DNA of 64,000 bases from Collybiopsis luxurians FD-317 M1 (lineage: Eukaryota > Basidiomycota > Agaricomycetes > Agaricales > Omphalotaceae), in the NCBI GenBank assembly GCA_000827265.1, contig KN834749.1, positions 113,500 to 177,499 of the forward strand, given 5' to 3'. The notes under the pieces were generated by a model. That model saw nothing but the letters and a program-made list of their open reading frames with translations. It ran no database searches and had not been told where the DNA came from. Below, one piece after another: positions 1 through 10,352 of this stretch. A program made the translations under genes and the position numbers. Each line of letters starts with the position of its first letter. Within the stretch, counting starts at the first letter, position 1.

Positions 1-325
1 TTCGTCGCCGTCTGAAATTTCTAACCGATATTGAACTCCTTCTAGTCAGCTGGCTACACTTACCACCAGTAGGTCAAAGCGTCTGTATCGAACAGCCTCT
101 GCTGATTAATTTCTATTGCTAGTTTGTCTGGAGGAATTGGTATTCTAGTGCTTTGTGATGTTGCGGTCAAACCTTTCTATGAACGCTACGATGCGGAATA
201 CAACGCTGACCAGTCCTGCAAGAACAGCGGAAAGAGGTTTGTGGATCTTTGATTGCTACTCTACCCGACTGACGTTTATTATCAACTCAAGGGCAACTAA
301 GGTTCGTGGATATGAGTTTGCTTAG
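1..325 (+). CDS. 3' end of an unidentified gene (partial)
   Basis: The left edge is open in one forward frame. Two plausible introns join three pieces: a GT donor in the codon after QSV near base 89 with its acceptor near 154, and a donor near 233 with its acceptor near 300 and a branch-like CTGAC upstream of it. The joined reading ends at a TAG at 323-325. The last stretch reads DVAVKPFYERYDAEYNADQS and then CKNSGKRATKVRGYEFA. A possible polyadenylation signal AATAAA lies near 661. I do not recognise the family, and the start lies outside the window. Splice-like signals on the other strand (a donor-like CTTAC at 60) leave some doubt about orientation. Confidence 0.3.
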
Positions 326-797
326 TCTTTTCCCCAGCAATGGTTTATTCGCTACTCTAGGGTATTGGAAGGAGTGCTCCGAAGAACTGGAAGGATGCCG
401 GAAAAGCTCTAAATAATGAAGTGAGCAGGAGGACATTGCTTTTTGAACCTAAATCTGACACACTGGACTTTCAAAGGAACTCAATGGATGCCTGATGCCG
501 GACGGTCCTTGCGGAGAGGAAAATAGTCCCCAGTTCTGTTTGCAGTACAACGAGTATATCGTCTACCAAACCTCGCAGATTCGGGTCAAATATCTGTTCA
601 TGATCCAGATGTAAATCTCTTTGTGCTCCCAATTAGAGTATACCGTAATGCTGTAGTTCCAATAAAGTCATTGTATGATTCGATGAACGTCTAGCTGGTC
701 CATCCGAAGGTCGCGCTCTGGGCGCTTAATGCGAGGGAACTTCTTTACCGACCACCACTAGCACAAAAGCCATCAGTGGTACTGCCAATCCTCTGAA
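326..797. other. Intergenic: 3' flank of partial gene and promoter of MFAP1
   Basis: I see no coding pattern here. An AATAAA near 661 could serve the upstream gene. The rest is the presumed promoter and 5' leader of the next gene. Confidence 0.4.
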
Positions 798-2717
798 ATG
801 TCAAGTAAACCTAAACAAGCTCCTCGCATGGCTCGACCTGCCGCCCGTTATTGGGCTGGCAAAGCCCCGAAGAATACTGTCGACGCCGATTCCGATTCCG
901 ACGAAGAAGAGCATCAACAGGTCGAAGAGGAAGGTGTTGTCAACGTAGGCGGTGAACAAGATTTCACACAAGGCGAGGGCGAAGGAGATGAGGACGAAGA
1001 TATGCCAATGAAGATTGACTCTGTGAAGACAAAGTCTATGAATATCGCGTTGAGAGACGTCAATATCTCAAAAGACGGTAAAGTTATCGTTGCTGGCAGA
1101 GAAGAATCGGGAAAGACGACGTTGGAGGAGGATGAAGGTGTGGTTCTACGTAGCTTCGGGGTACCTCAATTCACACTATTGTCATTTCAGAGTCAGAAGA
1201 GGAGTCGGAGGAAGATGTCAAGCCCAAAATCAGGACAGAAGAAGAGGAATCCGAAGAAGTATATTCTGCCTCTTGTACAATTCGAAACACTTTTAATCTT
1301 TCTTATCTAACAGTCGAGTGAATATGAAAGCGAGTCGGAAGAGGAGAAGCCAAAACTCCAGTTCAGGCCTGTTTTTGTATCTAAGTACGTGAGTGATATA
1401 TTTTAGACGCGTCCTGTTCTAACTAGATACTATCGTGTATAGGCGGAACCGAGAAACTGTTGCTGAACGAGACAAAATAGCTCAGGATAGTGAAGAGGCA
1501 TTGAAACGAAAGGAACTGGAACTAGAAGAACGGCGGAAACAAAGTCATGATATGGTTGCTGAAAGTATACGTCGTGAGCTGGCAGAGAGTCAGTATTTCT
1601 TTTTCTCTTTTTTCGAACGTTTGCATACTCATAGTTGATTGCATCTGCTGTTAGAGGAAAAGGAAGAACAGGTTCCGGATGTCGACGATACCGATGGATT
1701 AGATCCTAAAGGTGAATTCGAAGCATGGAGATTACGAGAATTGGGTCGTATCAAGAAAGAAAAGGAAGAGATTTTGCGTAGGGAACAAGAGCGAGAGGAG
1801 ATTGAACGAAGGAGAGCCATGCCGGAAGAACAGCGATTGAAAGAGGATTTGGAGAGGGCACAGAAACTGAGAGACGAAAAGCCTAAAGGCCAGCAAAAGT
1901 TTTTACAAAAGTATTGGCACAAGGGTGCTTTCCACCAGGTACGCCTTACACTCCTGTGTCTATGAGGATATATAAATGTCCCTCACTTCGCTAGGACGCC
2001 GAAATTCTCAAACGACACGATTTTACAGAAGCAACAGAATCCACGGTCGACGTATCCCTGTTACCAAAGGTTATGCAAATCAGAAACTTTGGTAAACGAA
2101 GTCAAACGAAATACACGCATTTGTTGGATCAGGACACGACTATTCCTACGGGAGGATTTGGTGGAGCGGCGCCGGTAAAGGCTGGTGGCAAGTCAACTGA
2201 AGCGGGCGGTTGCTTCATTTGCGGGGGACCTCATATGAAAAAAGGTGAGATGTTCGGGAAGTTTAAGACGATACTCAGGCTGATACGCCCGCCAGACTGT
2301 CCGCAAAATACCGGTCCCTTAACACAGCGACACGGTGGCACTGGAGCAAATGCCGGTGGCTCAGGTGGCACCCGACAGTGGGGAGGGTCTTGGAAAGAAC
2401 GCGATAGAGGAGATGCACGGGAAGGGAACGGCTGGAGAAATGGGAGCGATGCGAGTGGACGTGAGCAATCACCAGCACGAGACCGAGATCGAGATCCACA
2501 TCATCGACGGGGAGCCGGTAGACCGTCATCTCGGTCACCTCGGCGACGTGACGACCGTGAACGTTATTCACGGCGCAGATCTCGTTCGCCAAGGTCAATG
2601 TCACGGTCAAGGTCACCTCCTAGGCGGAAGGAAAACGACGAGCGGTCGAGGCGACGTCCACGGTCAAGAGAACGGTCCCAGGAACGAGAAGACAAACGGC
2701 GAAGAGTAGAATATTAA
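798..2717 (+). CDS. MFAP1: MFAP1-type spliceosomal protein with C-terminal zinc knuckle and RS tail
   Basis: Seven exons (798-1137, 1191-1258, 1314-1384, 1443-1588, 1655-1938, 1995-2244, 2296-2717) give 526 residues. The N-terminus is acidic (DSDSDEEE). It is followed by the hallmark MFAP1 helical region: FRPVFVSK, then a long charged coiled coil with GEFEAWRLRELGRIKKEKEE, and KGQQKFLQKYWHKGAFHQ. The family signature PKVMQIRNFGKRSQTKYTHL follows. MFAP1 (Spp381-related) is a component of the U4/U6.U5 tri-snRNP and pre-B spliceosome and acts in the nucleus. Unlike the metazoan protein, this one continues into a CCHC zinc knuckle (C-F-I-C, then H, then C, created by the last splice junction) and an Arg/Ser/Asp-rich tail. 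The ATG at 798 follows a non-coding leader and opens the family-like N-terminus MSSKPKQAPRMARPAARYW. Confidence 0.93.
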
Positions 2718-2896
2718 TACATACGTACGTGGCGAGCCAATTTGTATAGGTCGGCTATCAGTCAATTCGGTTAGCGATGAGAAGACTGTATGGGAATCAC
2801 ATAATCTGAGCAGAATTCTTTCGAGATGACAGTCCATATTTCGATTACCTCGTGCAGCGATATATCCCTCGTAGACAACTTTTACTACACCTCAAA

Positions 2897-4713
2897 ATGC
2901 CACGGACGGTCAAAGTTGCTGTAGTCGGCTCTGGGTTGGCTGGGCTGACCGCCGCATATATGCTTTCCAGCTCGTCCAGCTCGTCATTTTCAGAAGAAGT
3001 TGAATTTGAGGTGCATGTTTTTGAAAAGGTGAGTTGAGTTTCTCGCGATTTAATCCTTATTTTATTCTTCTCTAGTCGTCAATCCTCGGTATGGACTCTT
3101 CATCTATCTCTCTGCCGGTGCCAGGAAAACGGGAATGGAGAATAGATGTCCCAATGCGGTCCTTTCAAGGCGGTATGGTCTGATAATCCTAGCGCAAGAA
3201 GTTTTGAACTCAACCTGAGTCCAGGGTACTACAATAAACTCATCTCCCTCTACAAACACTTGGGAATTTCATTCAAAGAGTCGGATTTCTCCTACTCCTT
3301 CTCCCGTCTTATACCAAAGAACCGTGATTCTGCGAGACAAATCACAGCGGACATGATATATAACGGAAATTCTGGGGCAGCAGGCGTAAGCATGCCCTCG
3401 TCTTTAACATCTTTAAGGAAGGGAAAGACGTCTAGTTTTGCGGCCTATGCAGCCTGCCAAATATACGTTTATGGCATTTTTGCCCTGGTCTGCTTTCGGC
3501 TCTTGATCCTGTACGTCAGGATTCTAATCCTATCCATACCCGTTCTTCGCCCACATCGGGTCGAGGAAATGACGTTCCGCGCTTGGTCAGAGCATATGGT
3601 ACCCAGAGGGTTTCTCGCGCGATGGACAATGTTGGATATTGCCTGGGTTGAGTTCACGCAAAGCGTGCTGGTTCCCCTGTTTTCCGCTGTATGCACTGCG
3701 CCGGAAAACAGTGTGTATGAGCACCCTGTAGAGGAGTTTTTAGGTGTGTTCTATGCCAGCCGCACATGGCGTCAACTAATTACCTTCCAGATTATATCTG
3801 GCTGACGCTCGGTTTTCACCATTTTGTCGCTCTTAACGGTGTGCGAGAAGTCGTAGCCAAGCTCGTTGCTGGCATCAAGCATATTCACTTGTCTTCGCCA
3901 CTGACGCACATCGAAATGGACTCCGACGAACCTACGACATGCTCAGTACACGTTTCCACTGGCAGTGGATTCCAAGTCTACAAAGGGTTTCATCATCTAA
4001 TATTTGCAACGCAAGCAAACCGCGCTGTCCCACTACTAGAATCGTTTGTTTCCTCGTTACCTCCAGAAGCAAAAAGTAAACGACGCGCTATAGAGGACCA
4101 GCTCGCATGTCTTCGGCAGTTTAAGTACTGCTCGACTCTAGTGATCAACCATACTGATCCGTCTTTGATACCGGACGACTCACGGGACAAACGCGAGCTG
4201 AATCTAATCTACCTGGATAGGACCTTCGTCGAAGACGAGAAAAACTCATCTCAAACCAAAGCAGAAGATGAAGCTCCCTTTTCACGATGTTTATCGTCAT
4301 CGTATACGATGGCAACCCACGTCTTAACACCTCCACAAGGATATCCTTCTCATCTTCCGACGGTCTATCAGACGACGAACCCAATAGTCGAACCCCGCGA
4401 AAGCAGAATACTCAGTGTTGCCTCTTTGGAGCGCGCTGTATTGACAGTCCAGTCCAAGCGTGCACTGAAAGGTCTGAACGTGGAGTACGGAAGGAGGTTT
4501 TGGCAGTCTGCTGGCCAAGGAAAAAGTAAACTTGGACCGTTGCAGGGAGCAAGGCCGTCCAAAGAACTCGCTCACACTCCAGGGGTATGGATATGTGGAT
4601 CCTTTGCTCATTCGGGTATACCGCTGCTAGAGGGATGCGTTGTTAGTGCAAGAAACGTTGTTGAGCAGGGTATATGGAGAAGCGAAGGGGTGAGACGACA
4701 TATAACGTGGTAA
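2897..4713 (+). CDS. FAD-dependent amine-oxidase-like oxidoreductase
   Basis: Four exons (2897-3028, 3076-3172, 3225-3743, 3791-4713) encode 556 residues. The N-terminus carries the Rossmann dinucleotide-binding motif VVGSGLAGLTAAYML, which binds FAD. It is followed by the flavin amine-oxidase segment DVPMRSFQGGYYNKLISLYK, typical of the family often found beside cyclopropane-fatty-acid synthase. A hydrophobic stretch around residues 170-200 may be a membrane anchor. The C-terminus VWICGSFAHSGIPLLEGCVVSA closes the FAD site. Earlier in-frame codons lack an ATG, so 2897 is the start. The substrate cannot be read from the sequence. A perfect TGTACATA (Pumilio-type element) lies three bases after the stop. 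Confidence 0.85.
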
Positions 4714-4715
4714 AC

Positions 4716-4723
4716 TGTACATA
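4716..4723 (+). promoter_or_regulatory. Pumilio-type 3'UTR element TGTACATA
   Basis: The octamer matches the Puf3-class consensus UGUANAUA and lies just after the TAA of the FAD oxidoreductase. A second copy on the opposite strand (4800-4807) lies in the 3'UTR of UMP1. Function is inferred from the motif only. Confidence 0.35.
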
Positions 4724-4814
4724 CAACACCATAGATTTGGAGTCGAGTTCTATGAACCAGTCAAAGGAAATGCTTGTTAGACACTGGGTTATAGTACAGT
4801 ATGTACAATTTCTA

Positions 4815-5432
4815 TTAGATACGATGCTTCTTCTCCATGTCCTGACGAATATCGAGAGGCGGTCCATTTATTGGTCCTGGGCAGAATGAGAAATGAACGA
4901 AATGAAGCAAATTTAGACTCACCTCCAAAGACGTCGGCAGGTTCAACAGTCTCATCTCGGCCCATAAGAATATCTAGTTGAAGATTGGTCTGAGGCAGGA
5001 CGGACATGTGCGGGTTCTATGGGACGATGAACAAGAGTCAAAGACTAAAAAAGGGTTTACTTACTGCACCAACAATCTTTCTCTCCATTAGTAACCTCAT
5101 TGGCGCGTGAAGTCCCTGTGTGTTACGCAACATGGTGAGCTTGAAATTATCTTGGGTCTCTTCCCACTGCAAGAAACAAATCAGAGTTAGATAACCGGAA
5201 GGATGAAGATCCATACATTCTGCAGTCTATCCTTCAAACTTCCCTCTGTTTTAATTTCTGTGGCGATTGTACGCGGTCCGTATCGCAATGTATCGTGCAG
5301 GCCAAGACTGTTGGCAGTCTGGGCGACAGATGCAGACTTTGGAGCGCTGGCTGGGACGAGGCGAAAGGATGGATCCTGGGATAAATTGAGTATTAGTGGC
5401 TGGGGGTAAAGGCAAGGGGATGAACAGACCAT
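4815..5432 (-). CDS. UMP1: Proteasome maturation factor UMP1
   Basis: Five exons on the minus strand (5430-5432, 5217-5375, 5065-5166, 4923-5016, 4815-4876) give 139 residues, close to yeast Ump1 (148). Family hallmarks are SLGLHDTLRYGP, the conserved NTQGLHAPMRLLMERKIV block, and the LPQTNLQLDILMGRDETV block. The protein is an assembly chaperone that is enclosed in, and then degraded by, the nascent 20S proteasome. The first exon carries only the ATG: a 54 nt intron begins GTCTGT directly after it, contains a CTAAT branch site, and splices to GATCCATCC (M-DPSFRLVP). The coding sequence ends in DMEKKHRI. It is convergent with the FAD gene and divergent from GID1 (248 bp between starts). Confidence 0.9.
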
Positions 5433-5680
5433 GGGGGAGAGGAAGAAAGAGTAGATTACGCGTTCCAGCTATGAAGCTTGCGCGTGACTTGAATTGATGG
5501 CGAAACTGAAATTCAGTCGTACAACTTGACCCCGGATTCTTTCTTGCTCCCAAACTTCCATCATCCTTTCTATTTTGTTATATACCATTTTCGCTTATAT
5601 CTCTCCCCAGTACTCATTCTCAGTTTTCTTAGTTTTTGCTCCATTCTTCTACCTAAGCCTGATAGGCCGCTCAGCTTACA

Positions 5681-8326
5681 ATGTCATCTAGACCCTCTCG
5701 GTCAGCTAGCATTCCAATTCCCAGATCTTCAGTCTCCACGTCACCCGCAAGGAATATAGAATCTGTTATCTCTATCCCTTTCATCACTACTGGTGGCAGG
5801 CCCCGTCTTCAGAGTCAGGGCACCCGAACCACCTCGGACGACCATCGGGGAGTAGGCGTAGCTCACGGCGTACGTGGGAGCAGCTCCTCCGCCCTCAGCA
5901 CTTCCCCAGTAAGACCCACTGCACGGTCTTTCACTCAGCCAATTGGCTCTCATTTCCATACCCCTTCCAGATCGACTACTACATTCGAACCCCGAATCAT
6001 ACGCGCTGAATCATCTCGGAACATTGATCCCTCATGTCTCCCTTCTCACTCTTCTGCCACTTCTCCTGTTCGAACAAGAAGAGCCAGCACAGTGGCAACC
6101 CGAACTCCTAGTGTCCAACGGAACCGTTCAACTTCCATTTCTCAGAGTCGCTCGGCTCCTATCACCTTTCCTCCTCCTGCCTACCTTGACCATTCGTCTT
6201 TCAAGCATTTGCTTCAAACCGAGGGTCCTGCGTCGGCTTTACTTGGATCAAAGGCCGATCCAGATACCCGCTCTTACTCCGGGGCAATGTCCCCGGCAAC
6301 AGACAGTGACGATGATAGTAATGCTAGTCCTCCACCTAGCGAACCTCCGGTCATCTCTGTCGCGTCCCCGGACCAGACTATGAGATTACCCACTCGATGG
6401 AGCCATGAATATCGCCACCAATCGTTGAATCTGTCAGAAAACGGCCGTGAACTTTCGTTCGCAGGTACGAAACTGTCTCATTGATGATTTCCCTCTTCTC
6501 ATAAGACCTTCTGTAGGCACAACCTGTAATGGAGACAGAGATGCTGCTGCGGCACGGTCCGTTCAGCCCATTCCTCCAGCCTGTGGAGTCTATTATTATG
6601 AAGTCGAAGTTCATAGCAAGGGACAGAAAGCGTCAGTCTTTCCATTTTCCCCGGAAATATTGCTTCTTAAACATTCCCTTATAGACATATAAGCGTTGGG
6701 TGAGAGAATCCCCATCTACCGGTTTAACCGATGCTCATTTTTTCTCATAGCTTTGCTGCGTTTGATGTCAAACTGTATCGTCTTCCAGGCTGGGAAGCCC
6801 AGTCTTGGGGATATCATGGTGATGATGGATGCTCCTTTGCCGCCGAAAGAAACGGCACGCCCTATGGGCCTACATTTGGATGTATGTGCTCTTAACACCG
6901 CAGTTTTTAGCTTTCTGTTGCTTATATCACTCTTGGCAGTGGGAGATGTTGTGGGTTGCGGGATTGACTTTAGCACACACCGAATGTTCTTCACCAAGAA
7001 TGGCACTTTTTTAGGTAGGTGCCCGTCTTCAATACTACTTCAGTTATCGGTTCACTATTATTCAATAGGACCTGTATTTGAAAACGTCGGTGAAGGTATC
7101 GATCTCTATCCCACCGTCGGTTTACAACACATCGGGGAATCTATTAAAGTCAACTTTGGACATGAACCGTTCCGTTTTGACATTGATTACCATGTCCAGC
7201 AGCAGCGTCAGCTCACATGGACAAATATCATGAGCCGACCGCTGGATCCAACTCTGTTTCGCTCACCAGAAAACACGACTGGTGCTGCGGCCGAAGAAGA
7301 AATGTTACCCCAGGTTTCCGAGCAACAAAGCAAGCAAACGATCAACAAACTTGTGTTTGGATATCTGGCACATCATGGCTATGTCAAGACAGCGCGTGCG
7401 TTCCAGAAACAAACGCAGGGGGCTGGGGGAGGTGAAGGGAAGCATGTTTCGGCTGCAACTACTTCCAACGCCGACGACGATGTAGAGATGGATGACATTC
7501 CAGGTCCTTCCACAACTACCCTCGAGACTGACATCGAATTGCGAACGAAAATCGTCAATTCTGTCCTCTCTGGTGATGTCGATGCGGCTCTTGAAGAGAC
7601 TCGTAATCACTACTCGAGAGCATTAGATGCAGAGGATGGGCTCATGCTAGTCAAACTTCGCTGTCGCAAATTTGTCGAACTTGTGTTAGAGACCGCCGAG
7701 CTCGAGAAGAAGATGAGGGCAGCAATTGCCAAAGAGGAGGTTGCTGCGCTCGAGGTAGAGGACGGTATGGGTATGGATGTAGATGATGAAATATTTTCAG
7801 GCTCTGGTTCTGAAACTCCAGTTGCTGCTAACGGAACTGGTAGCTCTAGTAACGGGGTGGTAGTGGATGGAGCTCGCGATATTCGCTCCAGGTCCGCTTC
7901 AGCCAGAGAGCACTTTACTAGCCAATACGAGGCAGCATTGAATGCGGCTTTGGAATATGGGCAGACGTTGGACAAGGATTTTAAAGCGACGCAAAATCCA
8001 GAAGCCAAAGACATATTTTTGCGAACGTTTGCTATCCTTACTTCCTCTGATCCGCTGACGGCTGGTGGGGCTATAACAGAGGTTGCAGGTCACGATGCGC
8101 GTGTTCAGCTAGCGAACGAGTTGAACCAAGCTATCCTCCGTAAGTGGTTCGCTTTTCGTACGTGGACTTCTTTTTAGATATTCTTGCAGGTTCACAAGGT
8201 CGTCCAGCACACCCAGCATTAGAAATGATGTATCGTCAAACAGCGGTATGTCTCCTACAGCTTGGACTGGCCAGAGTTGGAGCAGCGGCATTCGCAAATA
8301 TGCAGAAGGAATTCCTCGATGCTTAA
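5681..8326 (+). CDS. GID1: GID/CTLH E3 ligase subunit, RanBPM/Vid30 type (SPRY-LisH-CTLH-CRA)
   Basis: Seven exons (5681-6464, 6517-6631, 6685-6699, 6751-6881, 6940-7014, 7069-8139, 8190-8326) encode 775 residues. About 210 Ser/Pro-rich residues precede a SPRY domain (CGVYYYEVEV, HISVGFAAFDVKLYRLPGWE, WGYHGDDG, VGCGIDFSTHRMFFTKNG). Then come LisH (NKLVFGYLAHHGYVKTARAF), CTLH (IVNSVLSGDVDAALEETRNHY) and CRA (ending GRPAHPALEMMYRQTAVCLL and KEFLDA). This is the scaffold subunit of the GID ubiquitin ligase, which degrades gluconeogenic enzymes in yeast. Low-complexity acidic inserts separate CTLH and CRA. The third exon is only 15 nt and encodes HISV plus codon parts inside the SPRY core. Confidence 0.93.
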
Positions 8327-8655
8327 CGCCGATTCTTACTGTGCCATCTCTCTTTATTGCACGTTATACGTTTTATACAAGATTGGATTTGACCTGTTTC
8401 TCTTCAACCATGTACTTGCATAATCCCACCTCAGTGATGTTATCTTTAGTGTATCAGAATATGGACATGTATTGGGTTTCAGGAAGCTACTACGACATGA
8501 TCGGATGAATTTGTTATCGGTTAACCCAGGTTAACGGTTGCACATGTTACTCTGAAAAGGGTGTACGTTTATTGTAAAGTCACATCTAAAACATGATTAG
8601 AGTAGATTATCGATACAAATCCAGGAGAATGATAGTAGGAATACAGGGTGTATGA
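8327..8655. other. Convergent intergenic region
   Basis: Shared 3' flank of GID1 (plus) and ISA1 (minus). It is AT-rich and no further gene is visible. Confidence 0.5.
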
Positions 8656-9386
8656 TCATTGTACAGTGAAGGATTCCCCGCATCCGCAAGCATCCTTGAT
8701 ATTAGGATTCTTGAAAGCAAATTTGGAGCTGAAGTAGAGTTCGAATTATGGTTCTCATAAGCAGAAGAAGAAACACAGACCTCAGAGCATCTTCATGCCA
8801 GTCCATTTCACTTCCTATTATAGAGAACAACGCCTTACTGTCTATGATGACCTTGACACCATCCTGCTCCACCACCTCGTCAAACTTTTCGGGCTTTTCG
8901 ACGTATTCCAGATGATAGGATAGACCTGCACATCCTTTGTTCCGGACGCCGATGCGAATAAGTTGGGGTGTGGGTCCACGTTGTAAAGCTTGCAACCGTT
9001 TCACGGCTTCAGATGTCTGCAGACGAGAAGAAACATCAGTACAAGATTGACTTGGAGCGATTGATGCGACACACTATGGTTAAAGCAGCCTTGGTCGCTC
9101 GTAATCTCGGTCTAGGCTTTGATTTTTCGGCCTTGGGAGCTGGGGGAGGTCCAGCTGCGGTCTGAGGCGCTGAAGCATCTGGAGAAAGCTCCGTTGTGGA
9201 AGGTACAACGACGGGAGGCGTATCTGTTATTGCAGCATGGTTGAAGCTGTTTTCGCCGGGTTTATAAGCTGACATCATGGCTCTTCGAACTGGCAGAGAA
9301 AGGATGGGATTACAAGGATAAAGAAACGGAAGAGCAGAGTATCGCGCAGCATGTTGAAGGCGCGTTAGGTGGAAGAACGAGGACAT
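8656..9386 (-). CDS. ISA1: Mitochondrial Fe-S assembly protein ISA1 (A-type scaffold)
   Basis: Three exons (9075-9386, 8781-9016, 8656-8728) encode 206 residues. The first 75 or so are a basic, hydroxylated presequence fitting mitochondrial import (MSSFFHLTRLQHAARY). The A-type/HesB domain follows: KAALTITSEAVKRLQAL, then GVRNKGCAGLSYHLEY with the first conserved Cys, DSKALFSIIGSEMDW, and the C-terminal CGCGESF with the two others. Isa1 acts late in mitochondrial ISC assembly to make [4Fe-4S] clusters for aconitase-type and radical-SAM enzymes. All three ligand cysteines are present. The transit peptide carries a long Pro/Ala insert before the core. Confidence 0.92.
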
Positions 9387-9749
9387 AATGGCGGTTAAAG
9401 AAAAAGATGTCTTCGGAGAAACTTTATGTTGGCCGGCTTACATAGGAAGGTATCCAAATTTGGAAACCTTGCTGGCCAATCAGGATTCTCGCATTATTCG
9501 TCTCTCGGGTCTCGGTACTGCCTCGATTTAACTGGAACGACCCAGGGTTACATTCGCCTTCATTTAATTTTCAAGTCTAGTATTATTTGCTGAATACTGT
9601 GCTATACTGTGCTACTAGTTATCGTCATGTACATACTACGCTATTGCGAACTAGTCATAAATCATTTAAAGTCATAATTACAAACAGTCCATTTCCTGGT
9701 GAGCTGGGTATGAGAAGGTGAGGGTATACGAGAGACGAGGAAGGTCGGC
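9387..9749. other. Intergenic region
   Basis: Promoter of ISA1 and the 3' flank of the DUF6699 gene. I see no gene. Confidence 0.5.
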
Positions 9750-10352
9750 TCATGAGCGTGCAACTTGAAGCTGCCACACGCCGAGCTCCTTCGTCGGTGT
9801 CAGCCCCCAGAAATATTTAGAGTCCGCCAAAAAGTCAATATGCTTGACTCCCTTCCTCCGTTCCATTTCTCTCTCTGCAGGTACATGGCATCTCTGCCAT
9901 CTTTGATTGTACGCGTTCTCTACGCGTTTCTGTTTGTCAATTGAGAGAGACTTGAAGTCTCTCTCGGAACTCGTGCCGCGAAGGAAGCGGTAAATTCCTT
10001 GAATAACATCAAGGACAGTTACATAGGCTGATCTCGAAGGGTGAATCACGATTCTCCACGCGCCGAATATGACTATTAGGTTGGCTACCATTGGATTGGT
10101 AGCCGGCGCGGACCAGTAGCTTTGAGCCCAGGCTGGATGGAGCCGTGCAGTTTCGACTGGGAAAGACATGTCCCAGGCGATAGCACTAGACGCTGATCTG
10201 TTGTGCACAAGTGTAGGGCACAATTGGCAATCTACCGCAGGCAGCATCGCGGGGGCGATCGGTGGTGGGCTGAGGGATCCGTCGGTCTCTGGAAGAGACG
10301 AGATGGAGTATGAAGGTGAAGGAGTATTGAATCGAACAGTCTTTCCTGGCAT
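9750..10352 (-). CDS. DUF6699-type protein of unknown function
   Basis: A single uninterrupted ORF of 200 residues, the only clearly intronless gene in the window. A Ser/Pro-rich N-terminus (MPGKTVRFNTPSP) leads to a domain with HPAWAQSYWSAP, NLIVIFGAWRIVIHPSRSAYVTVLDVIQGIYRFL, and WQRCHV, then KGVKHIDFLADSKYFWGLTP. This pattern is that of the DUF6699 family, widely expanded in mushroom-forming fungi and without known function. It has no signal peptide and no clear membrane segment. The ATG at 10352 is the first in frame. Confidence 0.75.
   Translation of the reverse strand: MPGKTVRFNTPSPSYSISSLPETDGSLSPPPIAPAMLPAVDCQLCPTLVHNRSASSAIAWDMSFPVETARLHPAWAQSYWSAPATNPMVANLIVIFGAWRIVIHPSRSAYVTVLDVIQGIYRFLRGTSSERDFKSLSIDKQKRVENAYNQRWQRCHVPAEREMERRKGVKHIDFLADSKYFWGLTPTKELGVWQLQVARS

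Noticed and set aside
2275..2709. Long overlapping ORFs on both strands within the MFAP1 tail.
   Set aside because: They arise from the biased Arg/Ser codon usage of the RS region.
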